Under the pieces are notes generated by a model, which was given only the letters and a program-made list of their open reading frames with translations, did not search any database and was not told where the DNA came from. Positions 28,401-37,981 of a DNA stretch of 64,000 nt are shown in pieces (the first letter of the stretch is position 1; every line of letters begins with the position of its first letter). The translations under genes were made by a program, and so were the position numbers. Origin of the DNA: Ciona intestinalis (Eukaryota; Chordata; Ascidiacea; Phlebobranchia; Cionidae); NCBI RefSeq assembly GCF_000224145.3, contig NC_020173.2:3573620-3637619 (forward strand). The letters are read 5' to 3'.

Positions 28401-31400
28401 TGTTGGCATATAAGCTGTGGAATTAGGTTGGGGTTTAGTGGATGTTAAACTATATTTTGAGTATGGGCGGAAATTAAACAATTCATAAATTTATTCTGTT
28501 AGTTCAGTTAGCATATAGGCTTGTTGGCATATAAGCTGTTGAATAAAGTGGGGTATATTGGATGCTAAACTTTATACTAAGTAAAAGGGGAAAATAAGAA
28601 AGGTTGGTTGAACTTTGTAATTAGGATAATAGAGTACATGTCTCTTTATCTGGCCTTACCCACATATAGAATGGAAATAAAGAAAAATCAAATAAAATCC
28701 CTAGCCCTTAAGATTAGATTGAAAAATCTATGCTACATAACTGGCACCAACACGTAAGACTATAGCAATTGTCATAATCATGTACTGTACGTGTATTACA
28801 CTCTACGCATTAAGTTTTATTGTAAAATATAGTGAGATTGTCATGCCCTAGAACTTGGCTTTGTTTTTATGGCAAATTCATATTATTTTTCAAAAGCAAT
28901 CAGTTTTAAGATAGGTGATGTCCCGTAACCTTTGGTCAGACAAAATTTTTTAACAATTCTATGCAAAATTGTTACAAAGGTATAGACCTACACACCAGTT
29001 ATACATAACTAACAACATACATGTACTGTGTTAATATTGTAGTATTCATGATGTTAAGGTTTTATAATTAGAACAATACATTACATGCTTCATGTCATCT
29101 TAATGGGAAACTCAGGCAACAAGTATTATTTTTGGTCACATTGATTTGTTAATTAATAAATGTCTGATTACCATGTTTTAACTAAAGACTGTTTATTTTT
29201 TGTTAAAAATTTAAGAAGCTACACTATTGGACTTACTATGAAATCTAGTTAATTCAAAATAAACATTGATTTTTTTTTTATAAATCGAAAATCCCCACAC
29301 AATATATTCAGTGTTTAATGAAACGAACTAACCTCCAGGGGGCGAGCCTATTTATCAATCGTGCATTATTTAAAACAGGAAGCATGAAATATTCAAAGGC
29401 AGGTAATTATGTTCATTCTATGTAAGGTTTGTTGTGTGTGTATCGGACATATGTTGCTGATGTAAGAATAACTTTGACAACAATTGCTGATCTTCATTCG
29501 TAAGACACAAAGTAATTGGGCTATTAATGGGTCGAATACTAATTAATTCAATAAATATTAAGTAAGAAAGCTATTATTAAATAATTGAGAGCATGAGTTG
29601 TGTAAAGCCACCATTCATGGTGTAAAAAACACATGTGTATTAAACCCTTGGTTTTCCACGGTAAGAATAAACTTGAAAAGTATTCCAACTTAACAGTAAG
29701 CATGGGACTTACAGAGCTACCATGTATATAAATTGTAATTCAAAAATTTCCTAAACATCACTCAAACTGCTAACTTTACAAGACCACAATGTTGTAGTTG
29801 TGTTAAACTAACAGGATGTAAAGAACCAACATTTACCTGAAAGTTGACTCAGGGCCTAGTGGGGTGTAATAGGTCACATTTTGAAGGGATAGCGAAAAGT
29901 CAACACCATTTGGCTCCGAAATATAAATGTTAGATACACCAGGTCCATGATTCACGCATACCATAATCTGTATTAATGTAGATTGGTAAATGAATAGGAA
30001 TATGGGTGACCAAGGTTATTGTTGTGCTCTTGGGTTTGTATTGAGAATTACTACATAACTACACAATTAATAATGAAACACGCTGACTGCGGCACATTGC
30101 GCAAGTCACGTGGCTAAGGCATGCCAGTGCCTTTCTGTCGCGGGTGTGCTCGGAGGCGTGTCTATAACAGTTATATTAAGTTACAAAGGTCCAAGAATGG
30201 GTCAAGTTTACAATGATCGAGTATAGAATCAGCAAATGTTTCACCAAGTCTACTATTTGCAAGCACTGATTATCTCAACAGTTTTGGTAAATCTTATATA
30301 AAAAAGCAATAAAACAGTTGGTTAAATAGCACAATTTAAACATCAATAATATTAATAAAAAAGAAAAAGTAATTCTTCCATTACCAAGTGTAAACTTAAT
30401 TATGCAATTTAAGTCCTATGTATTGGGCACCTTCTTATAAAATCCCACAAAAAAATTCTCAGCATAAATAAAAACGACAGATGTTAAAAAAAAGTATTCA
30501 CAAAACACAGTAGGTAAGTTACGTAAGTACCTGTCCATCTGAAGCATCAACGACATAAAATTCTCGCATTGTAAGAGTGTTGGGAAAGCTGGCTTTTGAG
30601 AAACGAGAATGCCGCGTTCTTGCTAACCATAATTCCTTGTTGCCTGAACCTGGGGTGATGTGTGGTTAATTCTTTTTGTAACTGACCGGTGTGTGTAAAA
30701 AATGTTACCATCTATTAAATACACGGCATATAGCAAAACCAGGGAGAAATTTCACTAATATTTAGCTCATTATTAATTGCTCAATTTTTCACAGGTGTTT
30801 ATATAAGTTAAGTTGAATTTAAGTGACGCTTCCGTATTTTTGACAGTTTTACAAAAAAAAATTAGCTATATTATCTTTTTTTTACAGCGGATCCTTGTTG
30901 TTTTCTATCAAGATTTTGAAACAATGTTAAAAAAATCTGTTTCCCTTGCCTTGTGGGGAGTTCCGTACAGCTACCATGGTCGCATTCATCAGTAGAAAAT
31001 CAGTGACATGCGATATCACAACTTGCTCTCTGATGTCATTTTGGAAATACGTTTCACTTCTAAGAATTGTGTACGACCCGTCTAAGTTTGTGCGTCGGAC
31101 GTACAACGTGTCTGGGTTTGTTTCAAATTGACTTGTAGCTGTGGAATAATTAAGCAATGAATCTAATGGTAAAGTTTAGTTACAACTGTTGGAATTATTG
31201 GAATAAATATGCAAACAAACAGAAAGACATTTCAAGAGGTCACATATGTTTGCTACACAGACTTTTTCATAGAATTTATAAGGTTATAACTCAGTTAGAT
31301 AAAATTTGTGGGAAAAACAATATTTTTTTAATAGTTTAAACCAAAAAATGGTAACACAAAAAAAGCAGTAATGATATGTTATTTTGAAAGTGGTTTATAT

Positions 31401-33682
31401 TTGAATGGAAGTTAAGTTACATGCCACAAACTTTTTAGTAAATTTAAAAAAAAAAAATTACAAAAAAAATAACAAGACTTAATTTTAAAGGTTAAAATAT
31501 ATCTAACCTGCTGAAAAACCAAACTCATATTTTTCCACCCTGGTCTGTATTCTAATCCATGAACTTCCAAAATCACTTGATTTAAACAAATTCTTTCCAG
31601 TTTCATCATGTCCTATTACTATCCATGGCTTTACTGGGTTAATTGTTAGAGTACTCGGGGTGAATGGTAACGGTGTTACATGGTGAAAATTACGGCCCGA
31701 GTCAGTGGTAGTGAACAAACTAGGGGTGTGTCGATCCATGAATATGTAACGGTCGATATTGTGATATGCGTGGACAAAGTCAGAGATACGGGCCTGTGGA
31801 AGTGACCCGCTTGATGAACTGCTAATCTTGCGCTGCAAATAAAATGCAAATTAATATAAAACAAAACTATTTTTATATGGGTAACTAAGGTCCCTATGGA
31901 CCCAGGATTTGCGCCTGAATCGACCCATTACCCTAACACCCAGGGTCTTACTGCATGGATCTCATCAATATTTTAATTCAAGATTTATATACCTTTTTTT
32001 ATATTATTGTCCATAAACTGCCTGGGTAGAGTCTGTTTGGTAGACCCTTGGTGTTGGGGTAACGGGGCAACAAACCTAGGTCCTATGTGTGCCACACTAA
32101 AGACCTCACCCTTATAAAACAAGCAACACATAAAAAAACTTACACTAAAAGTTGCTCCGTAATCATAAGAGAAATAAACATTTGATGTTCTGACGGATCC
32201 ACTTCTTTGATTCTTTGTTAAAACTGCGATATTAGAACTGTTGAGACCCGCCCAGTGTATAACAAGTTGCCTGTGCAATTACAGTGGATTAAATATAAAA
32301 AGCAGCCTATAATATGAGATAGGAATATTGCAATGAAGGTTTAGTAGAAGACCTTTGGAGCACATGTACCAAACATGCGGTGGCATAATGATAGTCAGGC
32401 CAATTTTTGAACTTTTAAACTGCACTAATATGTAAACATTACAGTTCATGGTCAATGAGGGGAAATTTGTTTTACTGAATTAGAAGTCTACTTATCATTG
32501 CCTCTGCTACATTTGTGTTTGGCACATATTGTTTGAATAATACGGGATTTTCGTTGACTATATCGGTGAATAATCAGTTTTTAACAAAATAACAATAGGC
32601 ATATAGATGTCGTTTGTCGTGTAAATATTTTATAAAAAACCAACACAATGAAAGAATAATATTTTAAAGTGTTGCCAGATAAAAATACTTTTTAGTGCGG
32701 CCAGACAAAAACGTACGTGTTTCCATCATGCAGTTCAGCTTGTGTGACTGAAATGTCAGAATGAGTTGTAGCACTTCGTTTGTTAATTGTGTGCTCATAA
32801 TTAACTTCATTGTTATCTTGTATATTGCCATTATGATGTAACAAGTCATTGTCAGCTTCCTTTAATTTTCTGTTAAAATATTTTAAAAAATAACTTTTTC
32901 TGAGATGAATATTTCCTTATATAATTATATATATGTACTTTTCTTGCATATCGGCAATACGGCAACAGTCAGGGCCAGCAGCGGGTAAAACGTTTCTGGA
33001 CTAAATCTCAGTTCCGCTGGCGTGCCAGACTCTAGGGCCAAGCCCAAACACCAAAATAAAAATATGCGCTGATTTAATGTTCCTGTTATGTTATTTTGGA
33101 AATCCTAAGACGCCTAATAACACCGTTTGCCACTCATGTTAGACCTATCTTTAGCTTATCAAATTTGGATCACTTGAAGTGGTGGTATAATTAATTATAT
33201 ATGGGTGTCTGCTCATGTATTTTTGTGTAGTTTTACAACCATATCACATTAACCAGGCCCTTTTAGGCTTAATGCTGTCAGAGGATAGCCATGAAAACAA
33301 GGATACACAACTTGGATGCAAAGCAACCTTCAAACACCCTCATTTAAGTTTTATATATAATATATACGAATGTAACTTGCTTTATCCTCTCGTACGGGTA
33401 ACCATGTCTTTGTAAGTGATTAACTTTTGACACACAAATATATATATGTATAACAAACAACAAATATAAAGAGAGATCATAATCAAACCTTTCCAAATCA
33501 GGAATTTTACTTTCTCCATTGTTTATGACATCATCCACATCTCTTGTGATGTAATACTTTCCATTGTTTAATATATGATCTTCATGTTTAAATAAACTCT
33601 GAACAGACTCGTCAAAATTTGCCGACACAAAGTTAAATAAAAATATTATAAAGAGCAAACCACATGGTTTGAACAAAAACAT
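3699..33682 (-). CDS. SORL1: Sortilin-related receptor SorLA, complete, about 45 exons
   Basis: Type I membrane sorting receptor that in other animals moves cargo between Golgi, endosome and surface with retromer and GGA adaptors. Start is the ATG at 33682, followed by a signal peptide ([21 protein letters not shown]) and a propeptide ending near NKRS. I placed these exons (high to low): 33682-33489, 32869-32717, 32270-32144, 31832-31508, 31138-30950, 30649-30531, 29967-29837, 28414-28199, 27649-27466, 26530-26425, 25545-25406, 24985-24860, 23561-23400, 22530-22362, 21840-21667, 21299-21084, 20798-20589, 19894-19737, 19253-19170, 18549-18436, then LDLa, FN3 and tail exons listed below. Splice phases agree throughout and total 7119 nt, about 2372 residues (human about 2214). 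The domain order matches SorLA; the kringle is extra. Least certain is the acceptor near 5631. Head to head with the Tctex1 gene. Confidence 0.95.
4693..4852 (+). mobile_element. MITE copy, left end missing
   Basis: Matches the internal and right-hand part of the MITE family best seen at 40361-40556: AATATCCAAATATCCTGATC, TTCTTTGTTTACTACCAAA, then GTGTCTCATCTTTCCCCAC. Lies in a SORL1 intron. Confidence 0.75.
7218..7377. repeat. Short CA-rich minisatellite in a SORL1 intron
   Basis: Imperfect repeats of about 20 bp around AATGCACACAATGCGCACAT, clearest at 7325-7370. The long reading frames seen here on both strands are by-products of the repeat. Confidence 0.6.
8098..8480. repeat. Minisatellite, about 65-bp unit, six imperfect copies
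   Basis: Recurring blocks are TGTTATAACTT, ACAGTGAGCATGAGGTGT, GAATACACCATGTGTG and TGGTATATAAGAAGAC. It fills the intron between two FN3 exons of SORL1 (8583-8493 and 8089-7956). Confidence 0.85.
8659..8984. repeat. Long imperfect palindrome, arms of about 130 bp
   Basis: The left arm (8659-8789) and right arm (8858-8984) are reverse complements with a few mismatches, separated by about 68 bp. Matching blocks include AAGACAATGTAGTAT, ACTTGTTATACTCACTC and TTAAAGTTGATTAAGTGAAA. A related sequence lies at 63553-63760, so this is a dispersed foldback element. Confidence 0.85.
9325..10502. repeat. First copy of a duplicated contig end
   Basis: This 1178-bp segment is about 99 percent identical to 11003-12181, with roughly ten single-base differences. 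It runs up to the first N of the gap, and its partner starts at the first base after the gap. That is the pattern of two contigs with an overlapping end that were not merged. It contains a second copy of two FN3 exons (10369-10168 and 9821-9621), which cannot both be spliced in without losing the SORL1 frame. Confidence 0.85.
9345..9570. repeat. Minisatellite, unit about 30-36 bp
   Basis: Repeats of the type TGTCGGCTTTAGATTTATGGCTT with varied spacing, in a SORL1 intron. It recurs at 11023-11248 because the whole segment is present twice in the assembly. Confidence 0.7.
10503..11002. other. Assembly gap, exactly 500 N
   Basis: A round-number run of N, that is, a scaffold gap of assumed length. 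Since the flanks overlap, no sequence is likely to be missing here. Confidence 0.98.
11003..12181. repeat. Second copy of the duplicated contig end
   Basis: Partner of 9325-10502. It runs on without a break into the LDLa exons on the right, while the first copy runs on without a break into the FN3 exons on the left. Confidence 0.85.
13048..13265. repeat. Minisatellite rich in ATGACATCATCA, unit about 35 bp
   Basis: Repeats of ATGACATCATCAATGACAT and ATATAGTAATATGAC fill the intron between two LDLa exons (13392-13269 and 13040-12923). The open frame over it is a by-product. Confidence 0.8.
13654..15007 (-). other. Kringle domain inserted between LDLa 7 and LDLa 8 of SorLA
   Basis: Three consecutive exons (end of 15007-14865, all of 14433-14271, start of 13871-13654) splice in phase into one kringle. 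It starts with [13 protein letters not shown], continues with [36 protein letters not shown], and ends [10 protein letters not shown]. All six kringle cysteines are present in the standard order, as are the CQxW, NYCRNPD, WCYTxDP and RWxYC signatures. Kringles are about 80-residue disulphide modules used for protein binding in plasminogen, ROR and LRP-binding Kremen proteins. It is flanked on both sides by complete LDLa modules, so it belongs to this gene. Confidence 0.92.
15666..15870. repeat. Paired dispersed repeat (two units of about 120 bp)
   Basis: Two units containing GGCAACCACTGATAAGTCACTGA and GGCAACCACTAATAAGTCACTCA (first blocks at about 15687 and 15809), each followed by an accAAACTA-type block. 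Same family as 45270-45530 and 62551-62775. Intronic in SORL1. Confidence 0.55.
16185..16288 (+). mobile_element. MITE fragment, right half
   Basis: Carries TTTGTTTACTACCAAATGGG and ends GTCCTATCTTCCCCCACCCT followed by ACTAT, the right end of the family. The left half is absent. SORL1 intron. Confidence 0.75.
16843..17375. repeat. Two fragments of another dispersed repeat
   Basis: About 16843-16945 and 17300-17375 share CAGCGTGACATGC / TAGCGTGACGTGC, GATTTAGGCCAGAA and GGCCTATT / GGCCCATT, and the first ends near CCTCACCCATATA. Related pieces with TCACCCATATAGAA occur near 16567, 20561, 28651 and 36165. The second fragment is intronic; the first directly abuts the 16960 exon end. Confidence 0.45.
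17439..17635 (+). mobile_element. MITE copy, full length
   Basis: Begins TAGCAGGGTGGGGAAAGATG and ends TCCCATCTTCCCCCATCCTA with CTATA, imperfect inverted ends of the 195-bp family. Inserted in the SORL1 intron between the first two LDLa exons. Confidence 0.85.
18436..19253 (-). other. SorLA EGF-like module exons (19-20)
   Basis: Exons 19253-19170 and 18549-18436 give an EGF-like module with [33 protein letters not shown]. The second exon has two AGs four bases apart (CACAG|ACAG|GC); only the upstream one (exon start 18549) keeps the frame. Confidence 0.88.
19737..22530 (-). other. SorLA YWTD (LDLR class B) propeller exons (14-18)
   Basis: Five exons carry the six-bladed propeller. Blade motifs are degenerate but clear: [29 protein letters not shown] and KLYWMNTGD, with [10 protein letters not shown] corresponding to the IYRSNMDG blade of the human protein. 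The first exon appears to use a donor at 22361 (ATTG|GTGGGT), which adds about five residues compared with human; an earlier end has no GT donor. Confidence 0.9.
23400..24985 (-). other. SorLA 10CC module exons (12-13)
   Basis: Exons 24985-24860 and 23561-23400 encode the cysteine-rich module that closes the VPS10 propeller. Visible signatures are [47 protein letters not shown] and CVPNP, all matching the family at the same cysteines. Exon 14 (from 22530) continues with [19 protein letters not shown] and then enters the YWTD propeller. Confidence 0.92.
28403..28583. repeat. Tandem duplication spanning a SORL1 3' splice site
   Basis: The sequence TTGGCATATAAGCTGTGGAA around the acceptor of exon 28414-28199 is repeated about 117 bp away (28520-28583) as TTGGCATATAAGCTGTTGAA. 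The copy reproduces the AG and the first bases of the exon on the minus strand. Confidence 0.75.
32023..32125. repeat. Dispersed repeat fragment
   Basis: Carries GGTAGACCCTTGGTGTTGGG, GGGGCAACAAACCTAGG and CACTAAAGACCTCACCC. Similar pieces lie at about 7838-7905 (GGTAGCACCCTGGGTGTCCC) and 37163-37260 (CACTGAAGACCTCACCC). Non-coding, origin unknown. Confidence 0.45.
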
Positions 33683-35194
33683 GTTCAGCTTATTTTAATC
33701 AACAATATGCATTAGATTCATCTGTAAATAAAAAGCATGTGAGACCTTTATCGTCATGGTAGACAACTATAATACACCATTTTTAGACAGAATGTCTACA
33801 TAAAATTGAGGGTTTTCCAAAAAAAATCCGCAAAAATTAAATTTAGCCATTTTCGAAGAAAATTTACCATGCACTGTTGTTTGTACATTGTAATAAATAC
33901 TTCTATATTAAACTAAAATAAATAAGTGTAAAAATCCACGCAAAGACACGAAAAAAAAATTAAAATCCTTACAACAAATTTTGTACAACAGCAAATATCT
34001 TTCTTCCAAATTTTTAAAATCTGTATTTATTTATACTCACATATATATATATAGGCTATATAAAAAAATATATATACATATGTGTTATAAACATATAGCA
34101 ACTACTGGAGCAGCTGGTACCCCGATTTTTAAAAGTATTGATCATACACTTAATTTTTTATTACAAATTACCATATTCTGCAAACTATTATTTTGATAAA
34201 AAATAATACTGCAAACTATTATATTGGTAAGATATGGTACAAACTAGTTTGTATCGAAATACATGAAACTTTCCATTTATTGTATATTTGTATGTCTGGT
34301 AAAGTCATTAGGATAATTTTTACAAATTAGAGTTTTCATGTTACAGGCCTATATATATAATGTGTCACATGGTAAATGAGTTAATGGTGAACAAACATAA
34401 ATGATTAGTAATATTTATATTAGTGTAAAATGAACTACAGTTCCAGTTTCCACTATTCCAGAAAACTTCCTCATTTTTAATTTATAACAAATAAACAAAA
34501 CTCATGCATGCTTAACAACATAAAGAACCATAATAATCATACAGATTTGTAAACATTATATTTTTGTTGAAAATAAATATACACTTTATCTGTATACTCT
34601 ATTATAATTATTTTGCCTACTGTATCTCCGTATTTTCAAGTTAAATTAACTGCTCCAATCTGAAGGTTTTACTCCAATATGCAAATTTTATTTCAGGAAC
34701 TGAAACTATATTTCAACAAACGGTTAAAAGTAACGTAAAGAAGTACAATGAAAACCAAATTTCGTAAAACGGAAAACAAATATTTTGGTTTCCAAAATTT
34801 GTTTTGATTGTTTTTCTCAACACCGAAATATTATAACAACAAAAAAATATTTTTTTTTATACTTTGTTGTATAATATTTTTTTCTTTATTTCATTAGGTT
34901 TAAAATTGTTATTAAAATAAGCACAGAGGAATAAAAATTAACTCCACAGTTCACAAACTACTTTAAAATCTTAGTGATTATCCTTAAAAATGGTATTGTG
35001 TCCCCAGAAATGTTTCGAAAGTTGTAACATTTCCATGGCGAAGTGTTGATGTATCCATAGCGACCGTCCACGCAATTTCCGTTAAAAACTTTTTTATAGT
35101 TAACGAGAAAATGATTTAATTTGCCATATCTTTAGGCGTCTTGTGTAGCATAGCTTGACAAACAAATTAAAAAACAATTTACCTTCGACATATA
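33683..35194. promoter_or_regulatory. Shared 5' spacer between SORL1 and the Tctex1 gene
   Basis: The two genes point away from each other, so this 1.5-kb AT-rich spacer must hold both promoters. I see no TATA box in a convincing place and no conserved block that I can name. On the SORL1 side an AG at 33722-33723 (TTTATTTACAG) lies 40 bp before the start codon, which could be a cis or spliced-leader acceptor. Just after it is an eight-codon upstream reading frame (ATG at 33721). Confidence 0.4.
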
Positions 35195-36524
35195 ATGGCT
35201 GAACCTCGCGTACACGATGTGGCGCAAGCAAAAGCGGCAAAACTTTTGAAGAAACGAACAGGCAGCGTTTCATCGGCTCACAGTGGAAACGAGCACCCAC
35301 CGAAGCGTCAAAGTGGGAAAAGCTACGCCGCGTAAGTTTTGTGCATGCATGTGAACTTGATCAGAGTGTTTAAAACCTATATTTAACCAACCATTTAGGT
35401 TTTTAAACGCACGAAACATTGGTTACAATAAAAGCTGTCGCAATAAAAAATGAATATCAGAAGATGATTTCTTGAAAAGCATATTATACCTTGTGGCAAT
35501 ACCAGCAGTAAAACACAATACGTTTTACCCTAATTACACATCCTTTACTTTTTTGTATCGTTATGAAACCTTTTCTTAATGCTGATTTACCATAGGTCAT
35601 GAACTAGAGATAAAATTAAGTTATAACTCATTACTATATGTCCACAGATCTGTAAGCACAATATCCCACCTTGACCACCATCATGATGATGATTACCTTC
35701 ATCTGCGACCTGCAACTCAACTTGAGAATACCTACCAGTTGGAACCAGTCGATAGATTCCCTGTGTCTTCCATAACCAAGATAATGCAAGAAGTCATGGG
35801 CGATTATTTGCAGAACAAACCGTATGAACCAGAGTTTTGTAGGAAGATGACAAAAGTGATCTCAGATGTAAGTCTTGTTTTTTTTGATCTGGATGGTAGC
35901 ACCCTGGCTGTTAAGAGTATTGGGACTTGCCACTAATGTTTTAGGTGTGTGTCTTATTAAATTTAGGTGTGTGTCTTATAAAATAAAATGTGTCTTATTA
36001 AAAACTCATTTCTTTGGAATAATGAACCCCCTAACATTGAGTATCAATAAACTGTCACAAAGAGAGCTTGATGATACCAACATACCACACTATGTATTGC
36101 TCTAATAGAGCAAAAGCTGGCTTAAATTCCAGTTTATTAGGGTGCCTCTCTATATAACTTCACCCATATAGAATGGACTATATTTTACTACATGGTCCAC
36201 GGCAAAAAACACTTAACGCCAGTGGCCTTCTTTTTTTTCAATCCCCAATTGAAAAGAAACTATAGGCACTGAACGCACATATATGTTTGCTATACTTTAC
36301 AGCTTTAACATATTTCCCAGGAAGTGAAATTGAAAGTCAAGGAGCTTCACGTGCCAAGATATAAAGTTGTTTGTATTGTTCATATCGGTCAATTAAATAA
36401 CCAAGGTTTACGAATAAGTAGCCAATGTCTTTGGAATGATAAGTACGATACATTCGCCGCTTGCGAGTATACCAACAGTGGTATATTTGCTGCTGCTTGC
36501 GTGTATGGGGTTTATTTTGAATGA
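35195..36524 (+). CDS. Tctex1-domain dynein light chain, DYNLT5-like
   Basis: Three exons: 35195-35331, 35648-35867 and 36321-36524, in phase, giving about 186 residues (human DYNLT5/TCTEX1D1 is 179). A basic, low-complexity N-terminus (MAEPRVHDVAQAKAAKLLKK) is followed by the Tctex1 fold: YQLEPVDRFPVSSITKIM, KPYEPEFCRKMTKVISDEVK, LHVPRYKVVCIVHIGQ, CLWNDKYDTFAACEY and the typical end VYGVYFE. Family members are light chains of cytoplasmic or ciliary dyneins. The ATG chosen is the first in the transcript-side frame. It could be another TCTEX1D paralog, but the length and N-terminal part fit DYNLT5 best. Divergent from SORL1. Confidence 0.9.
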
Positions 36525-37981
36525 AAGGAATTTCTATAATGTGGATCACACAACACACCTATATCTATTATTTCACAATGAAGTATTATTTTGTAAAATC
36601 AAGTCCAACTTCAGTTTAACGTTTATATTTTTTAAAAATCATGTTTTTAACAAAATTTATTTTTAATATTTACTACCAAATTAAATAACCATTTTAATCA
36701 GGGTAATAGGCCAACTGTGACCTAAATCTAGGGAGTAAGGACCCATAGTGAGCCTTGTATTAAAGCCTTACCGAGAATATAGAAACATTTGAACTACCAT
36801 TAGTTTCATTGTATTTTACTTTTTTACCACAAAAAATAACACTTTTGTCCCCAAATAACTTGCTATTTTAGTTGTTTTTTTTTATATATTTTTTCTATTC
36901 TTCTTTCTAGGTAGATCATGTTTTAATTAATTATTAATTAAGATCAAATTAATTAGTTTTTTTCTTCCTCTTTACAAAGACTGTGACTGCTAATATTGCT
37001 TCACTAGAACTAACTTGTTATGGACGTATTGCAATTTATATTACTAGCTACCATACTACCCCTAACTAACACCATTGCATACGTGGTACTGTCTGTGTAG
37101 CATAAATTTCACCTAACACTATTATAAGAAATTTTTTTTAAGTGTCTATAAACCGCCACAGTGGAGCCTTGATACTAGCACCGTGGGTTTTTCAGTGATA
37201 AAGTAATAGACCTTAAGGCCCCAGGTGTGCCTCACTGAAGACCTCACCCTCACAACATAAAAAAATCCTGTAGCATTTAGTTATTGCCTGAAATAACTGA
37301 CTTGTTTAGCATTGGGTGAATTGTAGTTGCTATACAGAAGTACCTCGCATGCATAGATTTAGCAATAACATTACCTTTATAACATTCCATCAAGATTCAA
37401 TCCTTTTATAAATTTGTGTTGCAATGTAATTAGCAATAAATTAAATGAAATAATAAAGCGAGACATTTATGGTTGGAACTTTCTGCATAGGTTAAAAAAG
37501 AAGGAATTTACAATACCGATAAAAAAATTAAAATATATGTACGCTGATACAAGAAGACCAATGTAGTAAATGGCCATTTAAACAAAGTGCGTAAAACTCC
37601 CAAGTAAAATTCGCCAGTGAACTTTGACTATATGGTGTTGGGCCTATAGCGGACTTCCGTCAATAAAAGGGCGTTTAAAAACGTAACATGCCGTTAGAAA
37701 TATCTGCCGTGTGTTGCATTAGAAGTGCGTGGTAGTGGAGTAAGGGTAAGTAACACATGGCATTACATTATCTTACGTGCGTAAACATGAGGACGAATAC
37801 CATAAATTAACATTACAAAATTATCAATATTATATTTATACTAAACTACAAACGCAGATAAAGGCATTAATGTGAATAGAAATAGTGTTTATAAATTACC
37901 TGAATAAATTATAATTACCAAACGTGAAATGGTGCTTTATGAGGCACTTGAGGAAAAATAAAAGATAAAATATAAAACCTT
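36525..37981. other. Spacer between two converging genes
   Basis: No coding signal. It holds the 3' ends of the Tctex1 gene and the two-pass membrane protein gene, which converge. A dispersed repeat fragment lies at about 37163-37260 (CACTGAAGACCTCACCC). Confidence 0.6.

Larger units (their letters stand above)
25406..32869 (-). other. SorLA propeptide and VPS10 propeller exons (2-11)
   Basis: Exon 2 (32869-32717) carries the propeptide and the dibasic NKRS site expected to be cut in the Golgi. The following exons contain the repeated Asp-box pattern of a ten-bladed VPS10 propeller: [41 protein letters not shown] and STNQGQTW. The block [17 protein letters not shown] matches the conserved WGDHGG region of the family. 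This is the domain that binds propeptides and amyloid-beta-type ligands in vertebrates; ligands here are unknown. The exon 5 donor is GC instead of GT (see findings). Confidence 0.93.
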
